A stretch of DNA of 42,067 bases from Pedobacter agri PB92 (GTDB taxonomy: Bacteria; Bacteroidota; Bacteroidia; Sphingobacteriales; Sphingobacteriaceae): positions 1 through 42,067 of the forward strand of contig NZ_AJLG01000017.1 in assembly GCF_000258495.1 (NCBI RefSeq), given 5' to 3'. Made by a program: the position numbers and the translations under genes. Shown one piece after another: positions 26,467-37,696 of this stretch. A model generated the notes under the pieces. It did no database searches. It was not told the origin of the DNA and was given only the letters and a program-made list of their open reading frames with translations. Each line of letters starts with the position of its first letter. Positions within the stretch are counted from its first letter, which is position 1.

Positions 26467-29400
26467 TTAGGAAACCTCCGTGGTTGCTGTTCCTTCGTGT
26501 TGCTTTTGCCGATAATCGTTCGGAGCCAGATGATAGATCTTTTTAAACTCCCTGAAGAAGTAAGATTTGTTATTAAAACCAGTTAAGTAGAAAATTTCTG
26601 AAACGTTAAGCTTTGAGTTTTGGAGTAAAACTGCAGCATGTTTTAATCGGATTCTTTTAATAAATTCAGATGGTGTCATGCCCGCTAAAGTTTTAAGTTT
26701 GCGATACAGCTGCATCTTACTGATGCACAAAATATCTTCCAGTTTGGCAGCATCTAAATCAGGTTCTGCCAAATTATCTTCAACAGCCTTTACCAAGCTA
26801 TTCAGGAATTCTTTATCACCCTGATCCATATCTACATCAACAAATTGGTTGTTAATGTTTCTATCCCTGATTAAATGGTTCATGCGGTTGCGATAATCTA
26901 AAAGTTTACGCACACGCATTTGCAAGTAATTTACATGAAAAGGTTTGGCAATGTAAGCGTCGGCACCAGTTTCATAACCCTCAGTTTTGCTCTCTTCTGT
27001 TCCTTTAGCTGATAACATGATAAATGGAATGTGGCAGGTTGCAGGCGCTGATTTAATATGTTTGCAAAGCTCAAGTCCGTTCATGTCTGGCATCATCACA
27101 TCGCTGATGATCAAATCTGGTGCATTATTTTTCAGAAAATCGAGGGCTGCTTTTCCATTTTCGGCTTCATAAACGGTATACTGGTCTTTCAAAATATTTC
27201 TAATCAGGAAACGGAGCGACGCATCGTCTTCCACAATTAAAATGACAGCTTGGCTATCGCTCTTCAAATCGTTTATCAAGGCCTCTTTGTTATTCTCTTC
27301 AACTGTATCCTGATGATAAGGTTTCAAAATCGATTCAAACAAATAAGAAGGCGCAGATGCCACCACTTCGTTTTCTTTGCCCTCGATACTTTGTTTTAGT
27401 TGCAACTTAAAGCTAAAATAAATCCAATCGTTCTCCAGGTTCACTTTAATATCGCCATCCATAATGGAAATCAGTTCTTTGGTGAAAGCAAGGCCAATGC
27501 CTGTACTCTGATTATTGATCTGCTTATTATTCCCGATATGAAACTCCTTAAAAATGTTTTTTAAATCGCTTTCTTTAAGCTTACAACCCGAATTGGCAAC
27601 TAAAATCTCCAGCTCATTTTTATCTCCTTCGCAGTTTGCTTTAAATATAATTTCATCTCCTTTACCAGAATGTTTAAAAGCATTTGATAGTAAGTTGAAA
27701 AGAACTTTTTCAAACTTATCTTTATCAATAAAACCGGCAATCCCCTCGGGAATTTCTCTTACAAATTGCTGTTCATTTTTTTTCAGCAGCAGGAATAAAC
27801 AACTGAGTTAAGCTGTTGAGTAGTTTACTGATATCGAAATAATCATCACTTCTTTTCAGGTACCCTGCTTCGGCTTTTCTAAATTCTAGTAATTGCTGCA
27901 CCAAATAAGTTAAGCGAGCCGTATGTTGGTGCACAACTGACAAAAAATAATTTTTATCTACAGATTTATCCAGTAACGATTTCTTTTGCATAAAATGCTC
28001 AACAGACCCTAAAATGAGTGTTAAAGGCGTTTGGATTTCATGAGCGATGTTGGTGAAGAAATTAATCCGCTGGCGATGTACCTCTTCATCTTTTTGCCTG
28101 AATAAATATTCGCGTTCAAGCTTAAATTTCATCTCCAGTTTATTCTTGCGGTAAAGGTGAAATGCATATCCCCCAGCAATTAAAAGCAATAAATAAAAGG
28201 CGTAGGCCGGATAAGTAAGCCAAAAATATTGCTTTACATCCAGTTTCAAAGCAACAATATCTTTAGTCCAAACGCCCTCGCCGTTGCTCCAGCGCACTAG
28301 TAATTCATATTTCCCCGGCGGAATATTGTAATAAGCTATTTTCCCATCACTTCCAGTATAACGCCAGGCCTGATCTAAGCCTTTAAGTTTATAGGCAAAC
28401 TCATTTTTCGATGCATTAAAATAATTTAAAGCGTTGAAAGAGAATTGGAAAAAATTACTTTTTCGTTCCAGCTCGTAACTTTGGATAGTTTGCTGCTTTG
28501 CCTTTACAATTAAATATTGATTATTTTGGAATGCCTTGCCTCCCAGTTGTAAATCGGAAATGAGCAGGTTGGGCTGTTTTGTATTTTCAATAATATCTTT
28601 CGGATAAAAATAATTAAAGCCGTATATACCACCGAAAAATAAATTGTTGTTGGCTGCCATAAAAGTTGCACCATCGCTAAATTCATTACTTTGTAAACCA
28701 TCGCTCTCCTGGTAATTGGCAATGCTATTGTTCGCGGGATTGATTTTAGCCAACCCTTTATTGGTACTCACCCAAATATTCCCTAGGCCATCCTCCTGAA
28801 TAGCATGAATAGTATTATTTGGCAACCCTTTATCTGTCGTAATTTTTATAAATTTTGGCTTCTCTTTTAATGATTCCTCATTCGACAAATAATTCAGGCC
28901 ATAGCTGGTACCAATCCAAAGCCGGTTTTTACTATCGTAGAATAACGACAATACATCACTATGTGATAAACTTCCTTCGTAACCGAAGGCCTTGTAAGTT
29001 TTAAACTGACCAGTTTTTTTATTTAACACACTTAAGCCTCCGTAACGACAGGCAATCCATAAACGATTATCCTTCCCTTCTGCTAAAGCATAAATAATAT
29101 CATTAATGGGCCCGTTATTTTCTGCTGATGAGGCAAACTGTTTAAAGTTTATTACTGCTAATGATTGGTCTGCGTTGCGAACGATGTTGGCGTGAATTAA
29201 GCCGTAACCGCTGGTCCCCATCCAAACTGACCCATTTTTATCTTGTATAATCGAATAAACCGACTTAAATTCAGGCAACTTCTCGGTGTTTTTGATGTCT
29301 TTCCAGTTAATGGTTCTCTTCAGCTTTAAGTCGTGTACGGAAAGTCCTCTGCCATCCGTACCAATATAAATTAACTGATCTGCACCTTTTCTAATGGCAA

Positions 29401-30592
29401 AAACAGAATTATTCTCTAAGCCAGAACTTACGTCTATTTTTTGCGGTTTTTTATTCCCTTCCGACCAGAAATTATTAAAAATAAAAACGCCGTTACCTTT
29501 TGTTCCTACCCATAAATTGCCAGAATCTTCTGCAAAAGCCCTGATTGGTTTATTAATTTTAGTGCCGTTTATTTTCGTTAGCAAACCGAAAAAATTTTCT
29601 TTCGGATAAATTTGAATTAACCCGTTACCATCGGTTCCAATCCATAATACCTGGTCATTTCCTACGTTAAACCCAGTAATTTTCAGATTTTCAAGCGCAG
29701 TGACTTCATTTCTTAAAAAATCAGTTTTTTTGAAAGCCTTATCAAAAACACTCATTCCCTGATTTTCCCATGCTATCAAATAGTGCGCTTTGTAAGCTGC
29801 AATGGCTTTAATTTTTCTAAGCGGTAAATCAAGTGGTTTTACAGCTAAGTTGCCATCCACTATAAATTGATGCTCCGTATTGGTGGTATAAATGATTTGG
29901 TTATCAACGCTGAAGAAATTGCTTATACCAGAAGGATCTGATATAGACTTTACGGTTTGGAGTTTATTTTGGCTAACTTTTGTTACAGTTAAAATACCCT
30001 TTTTATTCAGGTAACACAGCTTGTCGCCAACGAAATTCATTTTAACAATGGTCTCTTTGGTACCAAATTTTTGAAATGAAACAAATTGATCATGATCAAA
30101 ATCAAACTTGCTTAAAACGCCATTCACAGCAAAACAAAAAACTTCACCTTTATCATTCACAATCAAATCATACTCGTTTTCACGTATTTTTTGAGGTGCA
30201 GTTTTTTTATAAAAATATCGGCTGAATTTTCCGCTTGGCTTATTGTAACGCGAAATTCCGCCAATCGTACTAATCCAGATATTTTGATTTTGATCTCCTT
30301 TGATAGACAATATCACATTGCCGCCGATGCTATTTTCAACCTGATCTATATTATGATTGTATACACTGAAATGTGCACCATCATAACGATTTAGACCATC
30401 CCAGGTGCCTACCCACAATAGTTGATCCTGATCCTGGAAAATAGTGTTAATTGAACTGTTTGAGAGACCATTTTTACTATCGATTTGCCGATAATAAAAG
30501 GATGTTTTTGGCTTTGTATCGTTGGCCACAACATATTTAGAGGTTGTTAATCCTATAAGTAAGAAAAAAAATAAAGAATATGCTTTGCTCAT
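26467..30592 (-). CDS. Hybrid two-component system regulator (HTCS), interrupted by a frameshift
   Basis: One-protein sensor and activator of polysaccharide loci. Restoring the frame gives 1374 residues from the ATG at 30592 (MSKAYSLFFFLL); a TTG six codons upstream is less likely. Order: signal segment, periplasmic propeller repeats (about 30-690, many LWVGTWDGLNRY-like motifs), Y_Y_Y domain (about 700-765), membrane helix (YPAYAFYLLLLIAGGYAFHL), HisKA with phospho-acceptor His851 (NIAHEIQTPL), HATPase (NLLSNAFKHS, STGIGLAF; the G1 box is the weak NSGCKL), receiver with Asp1164 (IISDVMMPDMNG) and a C-terminal AraC-type HTH (LTGFNNKSYFFREFKK). The frame breaks between HisKA and HATPase at T8, 27776-27783, where seven are needed. 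As written, the sensor stops after 939 residues and the response half is cut off. It lies upstream of susC, its probable target. Confidence 0.9.
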
Positions 30593-30689
30593 ATGAAGCT
30601 GGTCAATCAAAAATTTTACTGGCTAGAAATTCTGGGATGATTAAAGCTAGGCAAAAATATTCAATTCAAATTAAAAAACACCATATACC

Positions 30690-30723
30690 AAAACAGGCGA
30701 TCAATTTCTTGACCGCCTGTTTT
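30690..30723 (-). terminator. Terminator after the csbD-like gene
   Basis: A 15-bp stem with one mismatch: AAAACAGGCG and inner ATCAA pair with TTGAC and CGCCTGTTTT around a 4-base loop, with A/T runs on both ends. It lies 17 bp after the stop of the csbD-like gene and keeps its transcript out of the HTCS gene. Confidence 0.85.
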
Positions 30724-30740
30724 GATTATAATTGATGAAA

Positions 30741-30926
30741 TTATAGCGAGTTAATCCACTTCACCAGTTCATCTCTTCCTTTACCGGTTTTTTGCTGAAG
30801 TTTCCCTAACAACTCATCATCCTGTCCGTCTTCATGTTTCAAATCATCATCAGTTAAATCAGCATAGGCTTGTTTAACTTTTCCTTTTATTTCGTTCCAC
30901 TTTCCTTTAATTTCTAACTTATCCAT
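30741..30926 (-). CDS. CsbD-family stress protein
   Basis: A 61-residue acidic and lysine-rich protein of the CsbD family. These small proteins are typically induced by general stress; their molecular role is not settled. Family pattern: [20 protein letters not shown], then [20 protein letters not shown] and the helix [14 protein letters not shown]. No signal peptide or membrane helix, so it is cytoplasmic. It is a single-gene unit with its own terminator, divergent from the susC gene at 31126. Start: ATG at 30926. Confidence 0.93.
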   Translation of the reverse strand: MDKLEIKGKWNEIKGKVKQAYADLTDDDLKHEDGQDDELLGKLQQKTGKGRDELVKWINSL

Positions 30927-31125
30927 TTTGATATATTTTATGTTTATACTCCATATTTGATATAACTAATTAACAGTGTTTGGCATTTTTTGTTTTCAAA
31001 TAAGCTATTCAACCGATGTAAACTGTTAAATCGAATTATTCCTAAAGGTTTTATGTGTATTTTTTATTAAATTGAGATATCATTCCCTCAATAGCCAAAA
31101 CCTTATTAACTAAAACTAAAATTTG

Positions 31126-34100
31126 ATGAAAAAACTACTCCTAAGTATGATTTTATCTTTCGGATTGATTTCACTTGCTTTCGCACAAAACAAGGTCATC
31201 ACCGGAAGGGTTACATCCAGCATGGCTGGAGCAATTCCAGGTGTGAGCGTATATGTAAAGGGGGCTCCAGCCAACGGAACCCAAACAGATGCCACAGGTG
31301 CTTATAAGTTAAGCGTTCCGGGTGATGCGAAAACTCTAGTATTTACTTTTATTGGTTTTAAAACCAAAGAAGTTTCCATCACGGGCGCTACGGTAAATGC
31401 TAATTTAGATGAAGAAAATACAACACTTTCTGATGTTGTAGTTGTGGGTTACGGAACGCAAATTAAAAGAGATGTTACCGGCTCAGTTGCTTCAGTAAAA
31501 TCCAAAGATCTTGAAAACCTGCCCGTAACGAGCTTTGAACAAGCTTTACAGGGTAAAGCTGCTGGTGTACAGATTTCGGCCCAAAATGGAAAACTCGGCC
31601 AGGGAATCACGGTTCGTGTTCGTGGTGCAGCCTCAGTTACCGCTGGCAGTGAGCCATTATATATTGTAGATGGAATCCCGATTACTTCCGGAGACTTTTC
31701 CAGTACAACCGCACCAACAAGTGCCTTAGCTGATTTAAACACGAACGACATTGAATCAATCGAGGTATTGAAAGATGCATCAGCTTCTGCTATTTACGGA
31801 GCAAGGGCTTCTAATGGTGTTGTGTTAATTACCACTAAACAAGGTAAGGCTGGAAAAACGCTTATTCAATTTAATGCTTTAGGCGGAATTAGCACGCCAT
31901 CTAACCACAGAGAATTTCTGAATGCCGAACAATATGTACAAATTATCAGAAGAGCAGGTGCCGGTGCTGCAAATCAGGATTTTCTAAACGGCGATTATGC
32001 CACTCTTCAGGAAGGTTTAGATGATTACGCATCAATTGTTGAAGGCAGATTAAACCGTTACTCTGCAGGAAATAATGATTATCAAACATACAAAGTGAAT
32101 ACCAATTGGGAAAGAGAATCATTTCAGAACAACCCGATTACACAACAGTATGACTTAAACTTAACCGGTGGAAATGAAAAAACGAAGTTTTATATCGGTG
32201 GACAAGCACTCGATCAAAAGGGTATTGTTGTAGGAAATAGTTATAAGCGTTACAGCGGAAGGCTAAACTTAACCAATAAAGTTACCGACTTTCTAGAAGT
32301 AGGTGTAAACCTGAATTTCTCCAACAGCATTAACAATCGTTTATCAAATGACAACGCCTTTTCAAGTCCGCTACAATCTGTGGCCTTATCTCCTATTACG
32401 CCTTTTATCGATCCAAGATCAGGTTTAATTAGCGGAACACTTCCAGGTGCTGCATCTAATTACCCGGTTTATTATAATCCTTTCATCGGAATTGAAAATG
32501 CAGCCTACAAAGCAACTGTTTATCGCACCATAGGAAAAGCATTTGCCAACGTAAACCTGGCTAAAGGATTAAAATTCAGCACTGATTTCTCTATTGATAA
32601 TTTAAACCAGAATGAGGAAAGTTATTATGGATCGTTAACCTTTAGAAATACTGGTACCGCTAACGGCGATGGTCAGAATATTTCCACTTTTGTAATTAAC
32701 ACCAATACCAATAATTTCTTTAGCTACAATACAACTGCTGGCAAGAGCACTTTTGATGCGATTTTAGGAACCAGTTATCAAAAATCAACTACTAAATACA
32801 GTACGATTGAAGGACAGGATTTTCCTAGTGATGCCTATATCAAATTAGGTTCGGCAGCAACTAAAGTAATCGCGACCAGTAACGAAAGTGCTTTTAGTTT
32901 CCTTTCTTATTTTTTCAGAGCAAACTATAAATACAATGATCGTTATTTGGTTGGATTTAGTGTGAGAGCAGATGGTTCTTCCAGGTTTGGAGAAAACCAT
33001 AGGTATGGATACTTCCCGGCAGGATCAGTTGCATGGATTGCTTCAGAAGAAGATTTCTTAAAGAGTAGCGAAACCATCAGTTTGCTAAAATTAAGAGCCA
33101 GTTATGGATTGACAGGTAACGCTGAGATCGGTAATTATTCTGCCAGAGGATTATTTAGTGGAACAGGTGCTTATGGTGGAGTTGCAGGTCAGATTCCATC
33201 CCGCATAGCTAACCCTGATTTAACCTGGGAAAAAACTAAACAATTGGATTTAGGATTGGATTTCGGTATTTTAAAAAATAGAATCACAGGTACATTTGAC
33301 TTCTATCAAAAAAATACCACCGATTTATTGCTTGATGTGCCTATCCCGCAAACAACTGGTTTTGCAACCATCACACAAAATCTTGGCAAGTTGAAAAACA
33401 CTGGTTTTGAGCTGGGAATTAATACTGAAAACTTTGTCGGTGCTTTTAAATGGTCTACTGCACTTACGGCCGCAATTAACAATAATAAAATCACCGATTT
33501 AGGTGGACAAGTTTTAAACAGCAACGAAATCAATGCTGCCATTGCCGGGCAACCCATTGGCGTATTTTACTTACCGGAGTATGCAGGCGTAAACCCCGCT
33601 AACGGAGATGCTTTGTATTACCGCAATACCACAGATGCTGCAGGCAATTTAGATAGATCGACGACAACTGATATCAATCAGGCACAAAGAATTTTTGCCG
33701 GGAACCCTAACCCAAAATACACCTTCGGTTTTAATAATACGTTTTCTTATCAAAACTTTGATTTGGGTGTGTTTTTTCAAGGAGTGGCTGGCAACAAAAT
33801 ATTCAATGCTGGTGGCCAATACATGAGTGCGAATGCATCTAACGGTTATGATAATCAAACCGCTGATCAGATGGCTTATTGGGATAAGCCTGGTGATATT
33901 ACTTCCGTTCCGGAACCAAGATTATTTTATGGAAACGGAATTGGAAATTCAACCAGATACATATCAAGTGGAAATTTTGTGCGCTTAAAAACACTCACAC
34001 TAGGCTATACCTTTCCTGCATCTGTTTTAACAAAAATAAAACTGAGTAAGTTGAGATTGTATGCTACTGCACAAAACCTGGCAACCATTACAGGCTACAA

Positions 34101-34218
34101 AGGCTGGGATCCGGAGGTTAATGCAGACTATCAATCAACCAATATTAATCAGGGTGTCGATTTCTATTCTGCACCTCAGCCACGCGTAATTTCTTTTGGT
34201 ATTAACATTGGCTTATAA
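31126..34218 (+). CDS. SusC/RagA-family TonB-linked outer membrane receptor
   Basis: A 1030-residue outer membrane importer. I use the ATG at 31126 (MKKLLLSMILSFGLISLAFA) rather than the TTG one codon before. The mature start NKVITGRVTSSMAGAIPGVS opens the regulatory-like domain. LSDVVVVGYGTQIKRDVTGS and the plug (GQGITVRVRGAASVTAGSEP, VLKDASASAIYGARASNGVV) follow, then the barrel, ending VISFGINIGL. It forms a unit with the SusD gene 17 bp downstream. No regulator, sigma/anti-sigma gene or enzyme adjoins the pair, so substrate and control are unknown. I found no convincing TAnnTTTG box in the 199 bp upstream. Confidence 0.97.
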   Translation: MKKLLLSMILSFGLISLAFAQNKVITGRVTSSMAGAIPGVSVYVKGAPANGTQTDATGAYKLSVPGDAKTLVFTFIGFKTKEVSITGATVNANLDEENTTLSDVVVVGYGTQIKRDVTGSVASVKSKDLENLPVTSFEQALQGKAAGVQISAQNGKLGQGITVRVRGAASVTAGSEPLYIVDGIPITSGDFSSTTAPTSALADLNTNDIESIEVLKDASASAIYGARASNGVVLITTKQGKAGKTLIQFNALGGISTPSNHREFLNAEQYVQIIRRAGAGAANQDFLNGDYATLQEGLDDYASIVEGRLNRYSAGNNDYQTYKVNTNWERESFQNNPITQQYDLNLTGGNEKTKFYIGGQALDQKGIVVGNSYKRYSGRLNLTNKVTDFLEVGVNLNFSNSINNRLSNDNAFSSPLQSVALSPITPFIDPRSGLISGTLPGAASNYPVYYNPFIGIENAAYKATVYRTIGKAFANVNLAKGLKFSTDFSIDNLNQNEESYYGSLTFRNTGTANGDGQNISTFVINTNTNNFFSYNTTAGKSTFDAILGTSYQKSTTKYSTIEGQDFPSDAYIKLGSAATKVIATSNESAFSFLSYFFRANYKYNDRYLVGFSVRADGSSRFGENHRYGYFPAGSVAWIASEEDFLKSSETISLLKLRASYGLTGNAEIGNYSARGLFSGTGAYGGVAGQIPSRIANPDLTWEKTKQLDLGLDFGILKNRITGTFDFYQKNTTDLLLDVPIPQTTGFATITQNLGKLKNTGFELGINTENFVGAFKWSTALTAAINNNKITDLGGQVLNSNEINAAIAGQPIGVFYLPEYAGVNPANGDALYYRNTTDAAGNLDRSTTTDINQAQRIFAGNPNPKYTFGFNNTFSYQNFDLGVFFQGVAGNKIFNAGGQYMSANASNGYDNQTADQMAYWDKPGDITSVPEPRLFYGNGIGNSTRYISSGNFVRLKTLTLGYTFPASVLTKIKLSKLRLYATAQNLATITGYKGWDPEVNADYQSTNINQGVDFYSAPQPRVISFGINIGL

Positions 34219-34235
34219 TTTAAAGACGAACAGAC

Positions 34236-35600
34236 ATGAAAAAGACATATATATATAAATTTCTATTGGCATCAACGTTACTATCAGTAGCGTCATCATG
34301 TAAAAAAGCGCTTGAAATTTCTCCTGTAGATACCATTGAGCAAAGCAAAGCACTATTAACTTCTAAAGATGTAGAAGTTGCTTTAGTTGGATCATATTCA
34401 GCATTGGGAAGCAGAAATCTCTACGGTGGAAGACCTTTTTTAATGGCAGATTTCCTGGCCAATACCAATGCAATTGAATGGTACGGAACTTATGAGGAGC
34501 TTACGCAAACCATTAATAAATCACTACTGAAAACAAACACCTTTGTTAACAATGTTTGGGCAGCGGGTTATACGGCTATTAATGATGCTAACAATGTTTT
34601 AGCCGCCATTGCAAAGGTTGATGCAGCGAAAAAGGATAAAGTTGAGGGAGAAGCTAAATTTATCAGGGGATCAGTTTATTTTGATTTGGTTAGATTGTTC
34701 GGTAAAGCCTATAATGATGGGTCACCAACAACCAACCTGGGCGTACCCATCGTGTTGACACCAACTACAGCTGTTAATGATCAAAGTTATGTAAGCAGGG
34801 CAACTGTTGCTGCTGTATATGCCCAGGCTATTGCCGATTTAACCGATGCTGAAGCTAAGCTACCTGCAACAAACGGCTTTTTTGCAACCAAATCTGCAGC
34901 AGCAGGAATGCTGGCCAGATTGTACCTGCAGATGGGCAACTATGCCGCAGCTGGTGCGGCAGCGAACAGGGTAATTACCTCAGGAAATTATTCCTTAACT
35001 TCATCTTATGGTGCTGCTTTCCCAACCATGGGATCCAGTGCCGGATCGAATACTACCGAAGATGTTTTTTCTATTCAGGTGACCACCTTAACAGGATTTA
35101 ATGGTTACAATGAATTTTACGGTTCATCTACTTATGGAGGTCGTGGAGATGCTGTGATCTCGCAAGCCTGGATCGATGCAAATTATGTTGGAACAGACGA
35201 TAGGGTAAATGCATTTTATGATGATGGAGATATGTACACCTCAAAATTTGCGAATCCATATGGCAATGTTTCCATTATCAGGTTAGCCGAGATGTATCTG
35301 ATTAGAGCAGAATGCAATGTTCGTTTGGCACCTGCCGCACCAATTGGAGGTAGAACACCTTTACAAGATTTAGCAGTAGTAAGAACCCGGGCTGGCCTAA
35401 CCACCACGAGTGCAACACTTGCAAACATTCTAAATGAACGTAAACTGGAACTTGCTTTCGAAGGTTTTGCCCTGCATGATGCAAAAAGGACGCAAACTAA
35501 TATTGGATCGATTCCATGGAATGCAAATAATTTAGTTTTCCCAATTCCTCAAGTAGAACTGGATGCAAACAAAAACTTAACGCAAAACCCTGGGTATTAA
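34236..35600 (+). CDS. SusD/RagB-family binding lipoprotein
   Basis: A 454-residue surface lipoprotein, on the short side for SusD. The signal (MKKTYIYKFLLASTLLSVAS) leads to a lipobox ending in Cys22 (ASSCKK). SusD marks: KFIRGSVYFDLVRLFGKAYN, AAAGMLARLYLQMGNYAAAG, IIRLAEMYLIRAECNVRLAP, LNERKLELAFEGFALHDAKR and the ending VFPIPQVELDANKNLTQNPG. It follows susC by 17 bp and is closed by a strong terminator, so the pair is a two-gene transcript. Confidence 0.96.
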   Translation: MKKTYIYKFLLASTLLSVASSCKKALEISPVDTIEQSKALLTSKDVEVALVGSYSALGSRNLYGGRPFLMADFLANTNAIEWYGTYEELTQTINKSLLKTNTFVNNVWAAGYTAINDANNVLAAIAKVDAAKKDKVEGEAKFIRGSVYFDLVRLFGKAYNDGSPTTNLGVPIVLTPTTAVNDQSYVSRATVAAVYAQAIADLTDAEAKLPATNGFFATKSAAAGMLARLYLQMGNYAAAGAAANRVITSGNYSLTSSYGAAFPTMGSSAGSNTTEDVFSIQVTTLTGFNGYNEFYGSSTYGGRGDAVISQAWIDANYVGTDDRVNAFYDDGDMYTSKFANPYGNVSIIRLAEMYLIRAECNVRLAPAAPIGGRTPLQDLAVVRTRAGLTTTSATLANILNERKLELAFEGFALHDAKRTQTNIGSIPWNANNLVFPIPQVELDANKNLTQNPGY

Positions 35601-35616
35601 TCAAGTTAAATCCAAC

Positions 35617-35650
35617 AAAAAAGCCGATCAATAGATCGGCTTTTTTTTTT
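35617..35650. terminator. Bidirectional terminator between susD and acs
   Basis: A perfect stem GCCGATC-AATA-GATCGGC extended by A-T pairs, flanked by six A on one side and ten T on the other. It sits between two convergent stop codons (35600 and 35657) and can serve both strands. Confidence 0.93.
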
Positions 35651-35656
35651 AGCATT

Positions 35657-37555
35657 TTATTTTAAAGTTTTCGAAGCTTCGATAATTTGCTCCACTACCG
35701 CCGGATCCAATAGCGTTGAGGTATCACCTAAATTTGAGGTATCGCCTTCTGCAATTTTTCTTAAAATTCTACGCATAATTTTACCTGAACGGGTTTTAGG
35801 CAAACCAGAAACGAAAAGTATTTTATCAGGCTTTGCTATCGCACCAATTACCCTGGTTACGGTTTGCAGAATATCTTTTTTAGTCAGCTCCTCTTCTCCA
35901 TGCATTTCGGGATTTATTACGAAAGCGTAAATCCCTTGTCCTTTAACATCATGAGGGTAACCAACCACAGCGCTTTCTACCACACCAGCATGCATATTGA
36001 TGGCATTTTCTACTTCTGCAGTTCCAATTCTATGTCCGGAAACATTCAACACATCATCTACACGACCCGTGATTCTATAATATCCATCTTCATCACGTAA
36101 GCAACCATCACCAGTAAAATATAAATTTTCATAAGTAGAAAAATACGTTTGTTTACAGCGTTCATGGTCTCCATAGGTGGTCCGCAGCATGCCTGGCCAC
36201 GGAAACTTAATACAAAGGTTTCCACTCACACCATTTCCTTCAATTTCCTTCCCATTTTCATCAACTAAAATTGGCTGAATACCAGGTAAAGGCAAAGTAG
36301 CATAACTAGGTTTGGTGGGCGTTACGGTTGCAATCGGCGAAATCATAATGCCGCCGGTTTCAGTTTGCCACCAGGTATCAACAATTGGCGCTTTTCCGTG
36401 TCCGATTTTCTCATCGAACCAATGCCAGGCTTCTTCGTTAATTGGTTCTCCTACCGAACCCAGTACGCGGATGCTGCTCAAATCCTTTCCATTTAAAGGG
36501 TCATCACCAAAACTCATCAACGAACGTATGGCCGTTGGTGCTGTATAAAGTGTATTTACATTATGCTTTTCTACGATATCCCAAAATCGCGAAGCATCGG
36601 GATAGGTTGGAATGCCTTCAAATAATACTGATGTAGCACCTTGAGAAAGCGGTCCGTAAACAATGTAAGAATGGCCTGTTATCCAGCCAATATCTGCAGT
36701 ACAAAAATAAACTTCGCCAGGTTGATAATTAAATACATTGGTAAAAGTATAACCTGCGTAAACCATATAGCCGCCGCAGGTATGCACTATGCCCTTAGGT
36801 TTGCCGGTTGATCCTGAAGTGTAAAGAATGAAAAGCATATCCTCCGCATCCATTTCTTCTGCTTCGCAGATATCGTTCACGTGTTTCACTTCATCTTCCC
36901 ACCAAACATCACGGCCTTTCAGCATAGAAACGGGAGTACGAACATGCGTTAAAACGATACATTTTTCAACTGTCGGGCAGCCAATTAGAGCATCATCAAT
37001 TACGTCTTTAAGCGGAATTTGCTTATTGCCGCGGTAGGCGCCATCAGCAGTGATGACAAGTTTGCATTGAGAATCATTAATACGGTCGGCTATTGATTTT
37101 GCTGAAAACCCGCCAAAAATAACAGAATGAACTGCACCAATTCTGGCACAAGCTAAAACGGCAATAGCCAATTCAGGCACCATCGGCATATAGATGCATA
37201 TGCGGTCACCTTTTTTAGCTCCGTTGCGTTTTAACACGTTAGCAAAACGACAAACCCGCTCATGCAACATTTTATAAGTCAGGGTTACACTTTCTTCTTC
37301 CGGGTTATTAGGTTCCCAAATAATAGCGGGTTTATCGCCATTTTTTTCCAGGTGTCTATCGAGACAATTTTCGGTAATGTTAAGCTTTGCCCCTTCAAAC
37401 CATTTAATATCCGGCTCATTAAAATTCCATGATAATACTTTAAACCAAGGTTTGCGCCATTGAAAATTCTGTGCAACCTCTCCCCAGAACTGCTCGGGGT
37501 TTTCTATACTTTTTTTATAATCTTCTTCGTATTGCTTAAAAGATGTGATTTGCAT
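35657..37555 (-). CDS. acs: Acetyl-CoA synthetase (AMP-forming)
   Basis: A 632-residue cytoplasmic enzyme that turns acetate, ATP and CoA into acetyl-CoA through acetyl-AMP, letting the cell use or recover acetate. Motifs: the adenylate-forming P-loop YTSGSTGKPKG at 245-255, the acetate-pocket segment VDTWWQTETGGIMISP, the hinge region GRVDDVLNVSGHRIGTAEVE, and the C-terminal SGKIMRR with Lys592, the lysine whose acetylation switches off this family. Length is normal (about 650). The start ATG at 37555 precedes the usual ACAS_N region (YKKSIENPEQFWGEVAQNF). It is a single-gene unit, divergent from the next gene and sharing a terminator with the susD gene. Confidence 0.97.
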   Translation of the reverse strand: MQITSFKQYEEDYKKSIENPEQFWGEVAQNFQWRKPWFKVLSWNFNEPDIKWFEGAKLNITENCLDRHLEKNGDKPAIIWEPNNPEEESVTLTYKMLHERVCRFANVLKRNGAKKGDRICIYMPMVPELAIAVLACARIGAVHSVIFGGFSAKSIADRINDSQCKLVITADGAYRGNKQIPLKDVIDDALIGCPTVEKCIVLTHVRTPVSMLKGRDVWWEDEVKHVNDICEAEEMDAEDMLFILYTSGSTGKPKGIVHTCGGYMVYAGYTFTNVFNYQPGEVYFCTADIGWITGHSYIVYGPLSQGATSVLFEGIPTYPDASRFWDIVEKHNVNTLYTAPTAIRSLMSFGDDPLNGKDLSSIRVLGSVGEPINEEAWHWFDEKIGHGKAPIVDTWWQTETGGIMISPIATVTPTKPSYATLPLPGIQPILVDENGKEIEGNGVSGNLCIKFPWPGMLRTTYGDHERCKQTYFSTYENLYFTGDGCLRDEDGYYRITGRVDDVLNVSGHRIGTAEVENAINMHAGVVESAVVGYPHDVKGQGIYAFVINPEMHGEEELTKKDILQTVTRVIGAIAKPDKILFVSGLPKTRSGKIMRRILRKIAEGDTSNLGDTSTLLDPAVVEQIIEASKTLK

Positions 37556-37696
37556 GGTGCTAGGTATATATTTTGTTAGTAGCGGCTAATTTAAATAAAT
37601 ATTGATGGAATTAAATATTCGAATTGTATCAAAAACGTTGTGGTTAATTAACGCGGAAAAAAACCGACAATTGCCGAATTATCTTAATTTTGAATT

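Noticed and set aside
26987..27462. Separate response regulator gene distinct from the sensor
   Set aside because: The missing HATPase domain is encoded in another frame between the two parts, and removing one base from the T8 run joins all of them into a standard HTCS.
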